From the NCBI RefSeq assembly GCF_030580915.1, contig NZ_JAUQTA010000001.1, forward strand, positions 1,302,001 through 1,366,000: a stretch of 64,000 nucleotides of DNA, in the 5' to 3' direction. The notes below the pieces were generated by a model. It did no database searches and had not been told where the DNA came from. It saw only the letters and a program-made list of their open reading frames with translations. The position numbers and the translations under genes are program-made. Source of the DNA: Nocardioides jiangxiensis (GTDB taxonomy: Bacteria; Actinomycetota; Actinomycetes; Propionibacteriales; Nocardioidaceae). Below, in pieces: positions 47,079 to 56,098 of the stretch (positions are counted from its first letter, which is position 1; each line of letters opens with the position of its first letter).

Positions 47079-49127
47079 ATGTCCGATTACTTCGTCACCG
47101 GCGCCACCGGCTTCATCGGCCGCTTCCTCGTCCGCGAGCTCCTCGCCAACCGCGAGGGCACCATCCACGTCCTCTGCCGCGCTGGTTCGCTCAAGCGCCT
47201 CGATGCGCTGATCGCCGAGTGGACCGCCGGGGGCAACGAGGGCCGCGTCGTCCCCGTCGTCGGCGACCTCTCCTCCCCCGGCCTCGGCGTCGACTCCGCC
47301 TGGATCGCCAGCAACACGGGGAAGATCGGCCACTTCTTCCACCTCGCCGCGATCTACGACATGACCGCCGACGACGCGACCAACGACGCGATGAACATCG
47401 ACGGCACCCGCAACGCCCTCGTCCTCGCGGGTGCGCTCGGCGTCGGGACGTTCCACCAGGTCTCCTCCGTCGCCGCGGCCGGCGACTACAAGGGCGTCTT
47501 CACCGAGGACATGTTCGACGAGGGGCAGCCGCTGCCCTCGCCGTACCACCGCACGAAGTTCGAGTCGGAGCGCATCGTGCGCGAGGAGTCGCCGGTGCCG
47601 TGGCGCGTCTACCGTCCGGCGATCGTGGTCGGCGACTCGCAGACCGGCCAGATGGACAAGGTGGACGGCCCCTACTACTTCTTCCCGCTGATCAAGCGCC
47701 TGCGCGACACCCTGCCGGGCTGGATCCCGCTGCTCGGCCTCGACCTGCGCGACACCAACGTCGTGCCGGTCGACTACGTCGCCAAGGCGATGGACCACAT
47801 CGGCCACGTGCCCGGCCAGGACGGCCAGGCTTTCTTCCTCACCAACCCGGAGCCGCAGGGCGCGATCGAGATGATCAACCTCTTCTGCAAGGCGGCGCGG
47901 GCACCGAAGTTCGCCATCCCGCTGGACCGCCGGGTCTCCGACTCGCGCGCCATCCAGGCGCTCCCTGCCGGCCTCCGCCCCGCGTCCCTCTTTGCAGCTG
48001 CGGTCCACTCCAGGCCGGCCACGCTCATCTTCGACCAGACCATCGGCCGCCTCGGCATCCCCTCGGAGGTGCTCGGCCACGTCAACTTCACCGCGGTCTT
48101 CGACTCCTCCAAGGCCCAGGCCCTGCTCGAGGGCTCGGGCATCTCCGTGCCGCCGCTGGAGTCCTACGCGGAGCTGCTGTGGAACTACTGGGAGGAGAAC
48201 CTCGACCAGACCACGGCACACGACAAGAAGGCGCGCAAGGCCCTCGAGGGCAAGTACGTCGTCATCACCGGCGCCTCCTCCGGCATCGGCGAGGTCACCG
48301 CGAAGAAGGTCGCCCAGGCCGGCGGCATCCCGGTGCTCGTCGCCCGCGGTGCCGAGAAGCTCCAGGCGCTGCAGCGCACGATCCAGATGCGCGGCGGCCA
48401 GGCCTACGTCTACCCGTGCGACCTCTCCGACTACGAGGCCATCGACGCGCTGACCGCGAAGCTCTCCGCGGACCTCCCGCGGATCGACTTCGTGGTCAAC
48501 AACGCCGGCCGCTCGATCCGCCGCTCGGTGAAGCTCTCGCTCGAGCGCTTCCACGACTTCGAGCGCACCATGCAGCTCAACTACTTCGGCGCGATCCGCC
48601 TGGTCATGGGCCTGATCCCGAAGATGGCGGAGACCGGCGGCGGCCACGTCGTGAACCTCTCCTCGATCGCCGTGCTCACCAAGATCCCGCGCTTCTCGGC
48701 GTACGCCGCGTCGAAGGCCGCCCTCGACTCCTGGTCGAACGTCGTCGGCAGCGAGCTGCACGGCGACGGCATCTCGTTCACGACGATCCGCATGCCACTC
48801 GTCCGGACGCCGATGATCGCCCCGACCAAGATGTACGAGAAGTTCCCGACCATCTCCCCGGCCCAGGCCGGCGACATCGTCATCCGCGCGCTCGTCGAGA
48901 AGCCCGAGGCGATCAACACCCTCTCGGGCCAGATGGGCGCCGCGATGCACGTCGCCGCCCCGAAGACCGCCCACAAGGTGCTCAACCTGGCCTACAACGC
49001 GTTCCCGGACTCGGCCGCCGCGCGTGCGCACGCCGAGTCGTCGGACGCCGCGCACTCGGGCACCGAGACCAGCTCGCAGAAGGAGATGGTCGCCCGCCTG
49101 CTGAAGGGGCTCCGCTGGGGTCGCTGA
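47079..49127 (+). CDS. Two-domain fatty acyl-CoA reductase (SDR-SDR)
   Basis: The 682-residue enzyme fuses two Rossmann domains. The N-terminal half is an extended SDR/male-sterility-type reductase (TGATGFIG at 7-14, FFHLAAIYDMTADDATNDAMNIDGTRN, YHRTKFESER). The C-terminal half is a classical SDR (TGASSGIG at 397-404, VNNAGRSIRR, NLSSIAV, Tyr542-x3-Lys546 in YAASK). This architecture matches bacterial fatty acyl-CoA reductases (Marinobacter and mycobacterial AcrA1/FcrA types), which reduce acyl-CoA to aldehyde and on to alcohol. The ATG at 47079 gives the canonical N-terminus. It is divergent from a TetR gene and stands alone on its strand. Fatty alcohols could feed wax ester synthesis, but no wax synthase is visible here. 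Confidence 0.9.
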   Translation: MSDYFVTGATGFIGRFLVRELLANREGTIHVLCRAGSLKRLDALIAEWTAGGNEGRVVPVVGDLSSPGLGVDSAWIASNTGKIGHFFHLAAIYDMTADDATNDAMNIDGTRNALVLAGALGVGTFHQVSSVAAAGDYKGVFTEDMFDEGQPLPSPYHRTKFESERIVREESPVPWRVYRPAIVVGDSQTGQMDKVDGPYYFFPLIKRLRDTLPGWIPLLGLDLRDTNVVPVDYVAKAMDHIGHVPGQDGQAFFLTNPEPQGAIEMINLFCKAARAPKFAIPLDRRVSDSRAIQALPAGLRPASLFAAAVHSRPATLIFDQTIGRLGIPSEVLGHVNFTAVFDSSKAQALLEGSGISVPPLESYAELLWNYWEENLDQTTAHDKKARKALEGKYVVITGASSGIGEVTAKKVAQAGGIPVLVARGAEKLQALQRTIQMRGGQAYVYPCDLSDYEAIDALTAKLSADLPRIDFVVNNAGRSIRRSVKLSLERFHDFERTMQLNYFGAIRLVMGLIPKMAETGGGHVVNLSSIAVLTKIPRFSAYAASKAALDSWSNVVGSELHGDGISFTTIRMPLVRTPMIAPTKMYEKFPTISPAQAGDIVIRALVEKPEAINTLSGQMGAAMHVAAPKTAHKVLNLAYNAFPDSAAARAHAESSDAAHSGTETSSQKEMVARLLKGLRWGR

Positions 49128-49128
49128 G

Positions 49129-49392
49129 CTAGCGCGCCGCACTCGGGTGCAGGAGCATCTCGCTGCGCGGCCGCGCGAACGTCAGCACCGCGGCGCCGTA
49201 CGTCGGCGGCTCGATCGGGAGGCGGAGCCGGGCTGCTCGCCGGAAGTCGACGGTGACGACGGTGCTGTCGACGTTGACCACACCGTCGTCACCGGGCGAC
49301 ACGGGCGCGGGGCTGCTCGGGGCGACGCCACCGTGCACCCGCTGCGCGAGGACGTGAGCGAGGCGGAGAGGACCCCGTCGAGTGGTGCCCAT
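49129..49392 (-). CDS. Small hypothetical protein
   Basis: This 87-residue reading frame between the acyl-CoA reductase stop (1 base away, convergent) and the MFS gene is unrecognised. The middle contains GDDGVVNVDSTVVTVDFRRAARLRLPIEPPTYGAAVLTFARPR, which looks like beta-strand-forming sequence. The ATG at 49392 has GGGAG 7 bases upstream, which supports translation. There is no signal peptide or membrane helix. I cannot assign a function. Confidence 0.5.
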   Translation of the reverse strand: MGTTRRGPLRLAHVLAQRVHGGVAPSSPAPVSPGDDGVVNVDSTVVTVDFRRAARLRLPIEPPTYGAAVLTFARPRSEMLLHPSAAR

Positions 49393-49455
49393 GAGCGTTC
49401 TCCCGTCGCCGTCGTGTCGTGGAGACCACTCAACCGCGCGCAGGTTTCGGGGGCG

Positions 49456-50649
49456 TCACACAGGGTTGACGACCTGGTGACCCGGCCCGGTCGGCTCACC
49501 GTCGAGGACCTCGCGCCGCGGGACCAGGGGGAGGGCGACCGCCGTGATCGCGGCGAGGAGCAGGAACGCCGCGGCAGGGGCGTCCAGCCAGAGCCCCGTC
49601 ACGCCGGTGACGACCAGCGCGCCCGACTGCCCGGCGAGCCAGACCAGCCCGGCAGCGGAGCCGGCCACGAGCGGCGCCGCGCGCTCGCTCAGCTCGAGCA
49701 CGATCGGGAGCGACGGCAGCAGGAGGGCGCCGACGGCCAGCAGGCCCACCATCCCGACCGGGAACGAGGGCCGCACCGCGAGCGCGACACAGGCCAGGAC
49801 CGCCACGACCACCCCGACGAGCAGCGTCACGCGGCGACGTCCGTGGGCCGCAGCCCAGACCGGCAGGACCGCGCAGGCCACGACGCCTGCCACGACGTTC
49901 GCCATCAGCATCAGGCCGGTCTGGTCGGCCGTGACCCCCGCGGGTGAGAGCAGCGGCTCGGCCCAGGTGGTCAGGGCGGTGAACGTGCCGAAGGGCACCG
50001 GCACGAGCAGGCACATCCGGCGTACGACGGGACTCCCCCAGGCCGCACGGAAGTCGGCGAGGGCAGTGGCCGGACGGGGCGCCTCGACGGCTGCCGGCTC
50101 GGCGCGGAACGCGACGGCGAGGAGGCCGGCGGCGAGCAGCGCCACCACTGCCTCGATCCCCAGCAGCGGACCGAGGTCGACGGTGGTGGCGAGCACGAAG
50201 GCGGCGATCATGCCGGCGAAGGTGCTCGCGGTGGCCAGCGCGATCGCCTTCGGCCGCTCCGCCTCCGGCAGGTAGCGTGCCGCGACCGGCGTGATGGCGG
50301 TGACGACGAGCGGCTGGGCGATCGCCGTCAGCGTCTGCCCGGCGAAGGCCCAGCCGTAGCCGTCGCCCAGCCGGACCAGGCACCCAGCCGCCAGGACGAG
50401 TGCGCCGACCAGGACGGTCCCGCGCAGCCACCGGTCGAGGGCCACCCCGACGGGCACGGCCAGCAGGACGTACCAGAGCGGGAAGATGTTGGCGAGCCAC
50501 CCGATCGCCGAGGTCGAGACCTCGTAGTGGCCGGCGGCCTCGTCGGTGATCGGGGCGTAGGTCAGCCAGACGAGCTGGGTGACCGCACCCACGAGCGAGA
50601 AGGCACCGACGACGCCCCAGGCGCCGCGGGTGGTGACGTAGCCGGGCAT
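49456..50649 (-). CDS. MFS transporter
   Basis: This 397-residue major facilitator has about twelve helices. It starts RGAWGVVGAFSLVGAVTQLVWLTYAPITDEAA, followed by VLLAVPVGVALDRWLRGTVLVGALVL, which contains the MFS motif A region (G-x3-D-R-x-x-R). The second half has VVACAVLPVWAAAHGRRRVTLLVG, a second such motif. The group resembles sugar/nitrate-type or FLVCR-like transporters, but the substrate cannot be read. The region upstream holds a terminator and tRNA-Ser on the same strand, so it has its own promoter in the ~90 bases before the start. Confidence 0.85.
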   Translation of the reverse strand: MPGYVTTRGAWGVVGAFSLVGAVTQLVWLTYAPITDEAAGHYEVSTSAIGWLANIFPLWYVLLAVPVGVALDRWLRGTVLVGALVLAAGCLVRLGDGYGWAFAGQTLTAIAQPLVVTAITPVAARYLPEAERPKAIALATASTFAGMIAAFVLATTVDLGPLLGIEAVVALLAAGLLAVAFRAEPAAVEAPRPATALADFRAAWGSPVVRRMCLLVPVPFGTFTALTTWAEPLLSPAGVTADQTGLMLMANVVAGVVACAVLPVWAAAHGRRRVTLLVGVVVAVLACVALAVRPSFPVGMVGLLAVGALLLPSLPIVLELSERAAPLVAGSAAGLVWLAGQSGALVVTGVTGLWLDAPAAAFLLLAAITAVALPLVPRREVLDGEPTGPGHQVVNPV

Positions 50650-50742
50650 GCGCCCACGGTGCCGCGTCCGGACTCACACGTGAAGCGCCTGTTTCGACCG
50701 GGATTCACAGCCGACGGTTGTGGATCCCCGTCCAGGAACGGA

Positions 50743-50772
50743 TCAGGGCGGGCCCCGGAGGACCCGCCCTGA
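50743..50772 (-). terminator. Terminator hairpin after tRNA-Ser
   Basis: TCAGGGCGGGCCC and GGACCCGCCCTGA form a 13-base stem with one mismatch around CGGA. It lies 7 bases downstream of the tRNA 3' end on the minus strand. Confidence 0.75.
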
Positions 50773-50779
50773 CCAACCG

Positions 50780-50866
50780 CGGTGTCGGAGGGATTTGAAC
50801 CCTCGGTGGAGTCACCCCCACAAACGCTTTCGAGGCGTTCTCCTTAGGCCGCTCGGACACGACACC
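50780..50866 (-). tRNA. tRNA-Ser (anticodon CGA)
   Basis: On the minus strand an 87-nt cloverleaf starts GGTGTCG and ends CGACACC plus a G discriminator, giving a perfect 7-base acceptor stem. The anticodon stem AACGC/GCGTT encloses CTCGAAA with anticodon CGA. A long variable arm (GTGGGGGTGACTCCAC) marks it as a class II, serine-type tRNA. The T loop TTCAAAT is present. CCA is not encoded. It reads UCG codons, which are frequent in this genome. Confidence 0.93.
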
Positions 50867-50916
50867 GTGGGGAACCTTACCGGAGCAGCGCCGCCGGTCG
50901 AAAATCGGGTCCGGAC

Positions 50917-51381
50917 TCAGCCGCGGTGCGTGCGGAAGAAGTCGTCGAGCAGGCTGGACGCCTCGCGGGCGAGCACACCCGCCACTACCTCGGGACGGTG
51001 GTTGAGGCGACGGTCACGCACGACGTCCCAGAGCGAGCCGACCGCGCCGGCCTTGTCGTCGTACGCCGCGAAGACGAGGCGCGACAGCCGCGAGAGGACG
51101 ATCGCGCCGGCGCACATCGTGCAGGGCTCGAGGGTGACCAGCAGGGTGCAGCCGGACAGCCGCCACTCCCCGACCGCTCCCGCGGCCTCGCGAATCGCCA
51201 CGACCTCCGCGTGTCCGGTCGGGTCCCCGGTGGCCTCGCGCGTGTTGCGGCCACGGCCGATGACCTCACCGGTCGGCGACAGGACGACGGCGCCGATCGG
51301 CACGTCCTCGGTCGCGAGCGCGGCGCGGGCCTCGTCGAGGGCGAGCCGCATCGGGGCCACCCACTGCTGGTGCGGGATCAC
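50917..51381 (-). CDS. tadA: tRNA adenosine(34) deaminase TadA
   Basis: The 154-residue deaminase converts A34 to inosine in tRNA-Arg(ACG). The zinc/catalytic set is complete: His57-Ala-Glu59 in TGHAEVVAI and Cys87-x2-Cys90 in EPCTMC. The length is usual for TadA. The ATG overlaps the stop of the upstream tRNA adenosine deaminase-associated gene (ATGA), so the two are co-translated. It lies next to a tRNA gene, a common actinobacterial neighbourhood. Confidence 0.95.
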   Translation of the reverse strand: MIPHQQWVAPMRLALDEARAALATEDVPIGAVVLSPTGEVIGRGRNTREATGDPTGHAEVVAIREAAGAVGEWRLSGCTLLVTLEPCTMCAGAIVLSRLSRLVFAAYDDKAGAVGSLWDVVRDRRLNHRPEVVAGVLAREASSLLDDFFRTHRG

Positions 51382-51860
51382 GCGTTCGTCAGCCCGACCA
51401 GGTCGTCGAAGTCGTCGCCGAAGCCGAGCCGGTCGGCGATGTCGGAGAGCATCTCGTCAGGGTAGAGGTCGAAGTCGTCGATCAGCTCACCCATGTCACC
51501 GGCGCGCACGCCGAGGTCGGACAGGATCGCGAGGTCTCCGGCCGGCGCCGGCTCGTCGTCCTCCTCCGGGTAGGGCAGGCCGAGGTGCTCGATCACCTCG
51601 CGGGCGAGGTCGTAGATGTCGGCGGCGGTGACGTCGGAGAGCAGCAGGCGCACCTGCGGTCCCGCCACCCGGACGACGAGGAAGACGTCCTCGTCGAGCG
51701 CCAGCAGGCCGATCGCGCCCCCGTCGCCGGGGAAGCGGCGCAGGCCCGAGATGACCGCGTCGAGGCTCGTGAGCACCGGGTCCGCCAGCTCCTGGAGCTG
51801 CCAGACCCCCTCCTCGCGGTACGCCGCCAGCGCGATGTCGACGTCGTCAGGACTCGCCAT
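51378..51860 (-). CDS. tRNA adenosine deaminase-associated protein
   Basis: This 160-residue acidic protein is conserved beside tadA in actinobacteria and named for that linkage. It begins [61 protein letters not shown], which looks like a mixed alpha/beta fold. It ends with a strongly acidic stretch ([32 protein letters not shown]). No catalytic motif is visible. The ATG at 51860 is chosen because the longer reading adds an Arg/His-rich peptide unlike the family. The stop overlaps the tadA start. A role in supporting TadA is an inference from genome context. Confidence 0.88.
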   Translation of the reverse strand: MASPDDVDIALAAYREEGVWQLQELADPVLTSLDAVISGLRRFPGDGGAIGLLALDEDVFLVVRVAGPQVRLLLSDVTAADIYDLAREVIEHLGLPYPEEDDEPAPAGDLAILSDLGVRAGDMGELIDDFDLYPDEMLSDIADRLGFGDDFDDLVGLTNA

Positions 51861-51913
51861 GCGCCCAGCGTGACAGGTTCGTGACCTCGCTCCAACCCCG
51901 TTCGTGTTGCCGT

Positions 51914-51934
51914 CATGCAAAAGTTCCCTGCATG
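51914..51934. promoter_or_regulatory. CATGCA-N9-TGCATG inverted repeat over the upp start
   Basis: CATGCA (51914-51919) and TGCATG (51929-51934) flank AAAGTTCCC, and the right arm ends in the upp ATG. It could be an operator or a hairpin affecting translation. The arms are short. Confidence 0.3.
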
Positions 51935-52573
51935 CAGACCGTCGTCGTCGACCACCCGCTCGTCGCCCACAAGCTGACCACCCTCCGCGATGTCGGCACC
52001 GACTCGCCGACCTTCCGTCGCCTCGCCGACGAGCTGGTCACCCTGCTCGCCTACGAGGCGACCCGCTCGGTGCGCGTCGAGCCGCGGGCGATCTCGACTC
52101 CGGTCGCCGACACCGTGGGCACCGCCCTCGCCTCCCCGAAGCCGCTCGTCGTCCCGATCCTGCGGGCGGGCCTCGGCATGCTCGACGGCATGATGCGCCT
52201 CCTCCCGACCGCGGAGGTCGGCTTCCTGGGCATGGTGCGCGACGAGGCGACGCTCGAGGCGGCGACGTACGCCGAGCGCCTGCCCGCCGACCTGTCAGGT
52301 CGCCAGGTCTACGTGCTCGATCCGATGCTCGCCACCGGCGGCACGCTCGCGGCGGCGATCCGCTTCCTCGTCGACCGCGGCGCCGACGACATCACCTGTG
52401 TCGTCCTGCTGGCGGCGCCGGAGGGCTGCGCCAACCTCGAGGCCGGCCTCGAGGGAGTCGACGTCCCGGTCACCGTCGTGACCGCTGCGATGGACGAGCG
52501 CCTCAACGAGAACGGCTACATCGTCCCCGGCCTGGGCGACGCGGGCGACCGGCTCTACGGCGTGGCCCACTGA
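51932..52573 (+). CDS. upp: Uracil phosphoribosyltransferase
   Basis: The 213-residue salvage enzyme makes UMP from uracil and PRPP. Conserved parts are [29 protein letters not shown] near the start, [13 protein letters not shown], and the PRPP loop [11 protein letters not shown] near residue 130. The uracil-binding [19 protein letters not shown] end is also conserved. The length is standard. The ATG at 51932 is the only start that gives the family N-terminus. It is divergent from the tadA-associated gene and convergent with the HelD-type helicase gene. Confidence 0.96.
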   Translation: MQTVVVDHPLVAHKLTTLRDVGTDSPTFRRLADELVTLLAYEATRSVRVEPRAISTPVADTVGTALASPKPLVVPILRAGLGMLDGMMRLLPTAEVGFLGMVRDEATLEAATYAERLPADLSGRQVYVLDPMLATGGTLAAAIRFLVDRGADDITCVVLLAAPEGCANLEAGLEGVDVPVTVVTAAMDERLNENGYIVPGLGDAGDRLYGVAH

Positions 52574-52614
52574 CCGAGCCGCCCGCTCGCCTGCGGAGGT
52601 GAGCTCCTCCGGCG

Positions 52615-54783
52615 TCAGGAGACGACGGAGAGGAGCTGCGTCGCGCGGGTGAGCACGACGTAGAGCGTGGCCTTGCCGGTCGACGCCTCGTCCTCGATCT
52701 CCTGGGGGCGGACGACGACGATGCCGTCGAACTCGAGGCCCTTGGTGTCGAGGCCGGTGAGCACCACGATGCGGTCCGCACTGGTGTCGCGTCCCGTGGC
52801 GGCGTTGGGGGCCTCCGCGGCGACCTCGTTCCACGAGGCGAGCCAGCGCTCGACCTCGGCGCGCCGCGCCACCGGCACGACGATGCCGACCGTGCCCTCG
52901 ACCTCGCCGGCCAGGCGCACGACCTCCGAGCGGACGCCCGCCTCGAGGTCGTCCACGCGCATCTGCACGGGGTCGACGCCGGTCGAGCGGACCGCCGTCG
53001 GGAGGTCCGCGTCGAGGCCGACCCGGGCGGCGTACGCGGCGGCGTAGGCGTAGATCTCCGACGAGTTGCGGTAGTTGGTCGACAGGTGGAACTCGTGCAG
53101 GTCCTTGCCTGCGAGCGCCTCGGCGCGCGCAGCGTCGGCCTCGGCGCGGACCGGCCAGGAGGACTGCGCCGGGTCGCCGACGATGGTCCACGAGGCCGTG
53201 CGGCCACGGCGTCCGACCATGCGCCACTGCATCGGGGTCAGGTCCTGGCACTCGTCGATGAGCACGTGGGCGAACGGGTCGTCCTCGATGCGGTGCGTCG
53301 GCGGGGTCCAGGCACGCGACGAGCGGAACTCGCGGTCCCCCGCGGTCGACAGCTCCTGGATGTCGGAGCCGACGAAGTCGCCGAAGCCCGAGTCCTCGTC
53401 GGTCTTCAGCGGCACGTCACCGATGGCGTAGCGCAGCTCGTCGAGCAGCGGGACGTCCTCGATGGAGAGGTCGTCGGCGACCGCCCAGGACTTCAGCAGC
53501 AGCGCCTGCTCGTCGTGGCTGAGGATGCCGTCGGAGACGCGGGCCAGGAAGTCGGGGTCGCGCAGCCAGGTGAGCACCTCGCGGGCCTCGAGCGGCGGCC
53601 ACCACTCGGCCGCGAAGTCGAGGAAGTCGTGGTTGTCGAGCAGGTCGTCCTGGAACGCCTGGCGACCGCGCTCCCTGCCGCGCTCGGACTTCACCTGGCG
53701 CCACAGGGCGTCGAGCAGAGTCGAGGCGACGCGCGGGATCTGCTTGTTGCGGCGGCCCTGGCCCAGCAGCTGGCGACGCAGCTGGCCGAGCAGCCGGTTG
53801 TCGAGCAGCAGCACGTTGTCGCGGTAGAAGAGCCGGAACTCGCGGGGCGCACCCGGCACGGCCTGGCGCGCGGCGCGGCGGAGCACCTCGGCCATGCGCG
53901 CGCTGCCCTTGACGTCGGCGAACGCCGGGTCGTCGTGGCGCGAGGCCTTCACGCCGTCGACGACCTCGCCGAGGCTGCGCAGCGCGATGGCGGTCTCGCC
54001 CAGCGACGGGAGCACCCGCTCGATGTAGCGCATGAAGACGCCGGACGGGCCGACGATGAGGACGCCACCGGTCTCGTAGCGCCGACGGTCGGTGTAGAGC
54101 AGGTACGCCGCGCGGTGCAGTGCGACGACGGTCTTGCCGACGCCGGGACCACCCGAGATCGACGTGACGCCCTTGCCGGGAGCGCGGATCGCCTTGTCCT
54201 GCTCGGCCTGGATGGTCGCCACGATCGAGTGCATGCGGCGGTCGCGGGCCCGCGAGAGCTGCGCCATGAGGGCGCCCTCGCCGACGATCGGCAGCTCCTG
54301 GGCGCGCGGGTCCGACGCGTCGATCAGCTCGTCCTCGACACCGAGGACGGTGGTGCCCTTCGACCGCAGCACGCGGCGGCGTACGACGCCGTGGGGGTCG
54401 GCCGCGGTGGCCTGGTAGAAGACCGCGGCGGCCGGGGCGCGCCAGTCGATCAGCAGCGAGTCACGGTTCTCGTCGCGGAGGCCGATCCGGCCGACGTAGC
54501 GCGGCTCGGGGTCGAGGTCGGCGGACAGGTCGAGCCGGCCGAAGACCAGGCCCTCGGCGGCGGCGTCGAGCTGCGCGATGCGCTTCGCGGCCTGGTAGAC
54601 CATCGCGTCGCGCTCGACGAGGCCGCCCTCGTGGCCGAGCTGGCCACGGCCGCGCCCCTCGCGCGCCAGCTCGGCAGCCTGCTGCTGCGAGGCGGTGAGC
54701 TGCGCGTGGACGCGGTCGACGAAGGCCTGCTCCGCCGCGACCTCGCGGGCGGCGATGTCCTCGGCACTGGTGTCAGTCGACAC
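52615..54783 (-). CDS. UvrD/Rep-like helicase of the HelD/HelR (RNA-polymerase recycling) type
   Basis: This 722-residue superfamily 1 ATPase has Walker A GGPGVGKT near 211, Walker B HVLIDECQD, and STNYRNSSEIYAYA and LYVVLTRATQLL at the end. The N-terminal ~100 residues form a coiled-coil-like arm (EVAAEQAFVDRVHAQLTASQQQAAELAREG). YVGRIGLRDENRDSLLIDWRAPAAAVFY before the Walker A is typical of HelD. HelD removes stalled RNA polymerase from DNA; the actinobacterial HelR branch also protects against rifamycin. I find no rifamycin-associated element upstream. The GTG start has a -10-like TAGGCT at 54821-54826 (minus strand), leaving a leader of about 30 bases. Confidence 0.88.
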   Translation of the reverse strand: MSTDTSAEDIAAREVAAEQAFVDRVHAQLTASQQQAAELAREGRGRGQLGHEGGLVERDAMVYQAAKRIAQLDAAAEGLVFGRLDLSADLDPEPRYVGRIGLRDENRDSLLIDWRAPAAAVFYQATAADPHGVVRRRVLRSKGTTVLGVEDELIDASDPRAQELPIVGEGALMAQLSRARDRRMHSIVATIQAEQDKAIRAPGKGVTSISGGPGVGKTVVALHRAAYLLYTDRRRYETGGVLIVGPSGVFMRYIERVLPSLGETAIALRSLGEVVDGVKASRHDDPAFADVKGSARMAEVLRRAARQAVPGAPREFRLFYRDNVLLLDNRLLGQLRRQLLGQGRRNKQIPRVASTLLDALWRQVKSERGRERGRQAFQDDLLDNHDFLDFAAEWWPPLEAREVLTWLRDPDFLARVSDGILSHDEQALLLKSWAVADDLSIEDVPLLDELRYAIGDVPLKTDEDSGFGDFVGSDIQELSTAGDREFRSSRAWTPPTHRIEDDPFAHVLIDECQDLTPMQWRMVGRRGRTASWTIVGDPAQSSWPVRAEADAARAEALAGKDLHEFHLSTNYRNSSEIYAYAAAYAARVGLDADLPTAVRSTGVDPVQMRVDDLEAGVRSEVVRLAGEVEGTVGIVVPVARRAEVERWLASWNEVAAEAPNAATGRDTSADRIVVLTGLDTKGLEFDGIVVVRPQEIEDEASTGKATLYVVLTRATQLLSVVS

Positions 54784-54843
54784 GGGATCCCCTGGGTGAC
54801 TCGAAAAACGGAAGCGTCCAAGCCTACGGGATCACCCGACCGC

Positions 54844-55596
54844 TTACGTGCTGCGGGTGAGGAACGCCATCATCGCCTCGCGTGCCTCGTCGGTGGCGAA
54901 GAGCCGGGCCGAGAGCTGGGCGAGCTCCTCGCCCCGGGCGTCGATGCCCGCCAGCACCTCACGGTTGAGCAGCTTCTTCGTCTCTCGCAGGCCTTGCGGG
55001 TGGCCGGTCGCGAGGCTCGCGCAGACCTCGGCGACACGGTCCGCGACGCGTTCGGCCGGGACCGCCTCCGTCACCAGCCCGTACGCCGCGGCCTCGGCCG
55101 CCGAGAACTTCTCGCCGCCGAGGAAGGTCAGCGCCGCTCCGCGCGAGGACATCTTGGGGAGGATCGTCAGCGAGATGATCGCCGGCGTCACCCCGAGCTT
55201 GACCTCGGTGAGCGCGAAGTGGGCGTCCTCGGAGGCGATGCAGACGTCGGCGGCGGCCACGATGCCCGTGCCGCCCGCGCGCACGGGACCGTCGAGCTGC
55301 ACGACGACCGGCTTCTCCGAGGCCACGATGCGCCGCTGGAGCTCCACGATCGCCCGGGTGCCCTCCTCCATCGGCGTGGTCGCCGCCTCGGAGAGGTCCG
55401 CGCCCGAGCAGAAGACCCGGTCGGCCGAGCGCAGCAGGATCACGCGGACGGCTGCGTCGGCCTCGGCTGCGGTCAGTCCCTCGAAGAGCTCGGTCACCAG
55501 CTTGCGCGAGAGCGCGTTGCGGTTGTGCGGGGAGTCGAGGGTCAGCGTCGCGACGGCACCGTCGACGGCGTACTGGACGAAGGGCGTCTCGGTCAT
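54844..55596 (-). CDS. Enoyl-CoA hydratase/isomerase family protein
   Basis: This 250-residue crotonase-fold protein has the oxyanion loops of the family: FCSGADLSEAATTPME and DGPVRAGGTGIVAAADVCIASEDAHFALTEVKLGVTP. The usual hydratase glutamates are only partly in place: the second loop has LTEVKLGVTPAI, with the glutamate before V. A plain enoyl-CoA hydratase activity is likely but not certain. LNREVLAGIDARGEELAQLSARLFATDEAREAMMAFL is the C-terminal helix. The ATG at 55596 begins MTETPFVQYAVDGAVATLTLDSPHNRNALS, the standard start. It is a single gene following a GNAT gene on the same strand. Confidence 0.88.
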   Translation of the reverse strand: MTETPFVQYAVDGAVATLTLDSPHNRNALSRKLVTELFEGLTAAEADAAVRVILLRSADRVFCSGADLSEAATTPMEEGTRAIVELQRRIVASEKPVVVQLDGPVRAGGTGIVAAADVCIASEDAHFALTEVKLGVTPAIISLTILPKMSSRGAALTFLGGEKFSAAEAAAYGLVTEAVPAERVADRVAEVCASLATGHPQGLRETKKLLNREVLAGIDARGEELAQLSARLFATDEAREAMMAFLTRST

Positions 55597-55658
55597 GGCG
55601 CCACTCTGCCGGGTACAGCCCGTTCCCGGAAGGGGGCGCGCGGGAGCGGCAGCGGAGG

Positions 55659-56075
55659 TCAGGCGGCCCTGACCATCATCAGGTTCGTCCTGCCGGCGTG
55701 CTCGAGCTCGCCGACCTGCCGGTAGCCGCGCAGGCGATGGAACTCCAGTGACGGCTCGTTGGTGTCGTAGACCTCCAGGGCGACAGGGAGGTCGGCCTCC
55801 ACCGCGTCGTAGAGCCGGCGCGCCACACCCTTGCGACGGTGCGCGCGGGCCACCACGATCCGGTCGAGGTAGACGTAGTCGTCGAGCCGCGCCTCGAACC
55901 AGTCGTAGCGGCTGGAGTCGTAGACCGCCCCGGGCGGCAGGGTGATAACGAAGCCCGCGATGTCGCCGTCGTCCTCGAGGACCAGGGCGTGGTCGGACTG
56001 CTTCACGAGCAGTGCCAGCCCCTCGTGGTCGAGCCGGCCGGGCCGTACGCCGGGCGTACGCGTCGCGGGTCCCAT
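55659..56075 (-). CDS. GNAT-family N-acetyltransferase
   Basis: The 138-residue protein has the GNAT core. Strand beta4 and the acetyl-CoA loop are YVYLDRIVVARAHRRKGVARRLYDAVEA (V-x-R-x-x-R-x-K-G-x-A). A C-terminal segment LEVYDTNEPSLEFHRLRGYRQVGELEHAGRTNLMMVR follows. The first strands (LVKQSDHALVLEDDGDIAGFVITL) are complete. The substrate is unknown. Its start codon is 30 bases from the divergent molybdoenzyme ATG, so the two promoters overlap. Confidence 0.85.
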   Translation of the reverse strand: MGPATRTPGVRPGRLDHEGLALLVKQSDHALVLEDDGDIAGFVITLPPGAVYDSSRYDWFEARLDDYVYLDRIVVARAHRRKGVARRLYDAVEADLPVALEVYDTNEPSLEFHRLRGYRQVGELEHAGRTNLMMVRAA

Positions 56076-56098
56076 CCGGAACGCGGCCCGCGACGAAC
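56072..56098 (+). promoter_or_regulatory. Weak SigK-type promoter before the molybdoenzyme gene
   Basis: CCATCC (56072-56077), a 15-base spacer and ACGAAC (56093-56098) resemble the SigK -35 CCATCC and -10 CCGAAT. The -10 matches 4 of 6 bases. Seven bases then lead to the ATG at 56106. The spacer equals that of the better site before the fasciclin gene. Confidence 0.45.

Noticed and set aside
50917..51860. tRNA-Ser with adjacent tadA as an integration hotspot
   Set aside because: No integrase or duplicated tRNA 3' end is present, and the neighbours are ordinary housekeeping genes.
54784..54843. Rifamycin-associated element before the HelD-type helicase
   Set aside because: No long inverted repeat is present there; only a -10-like TAGGCT is seen, so rifamycin induction is not supported.
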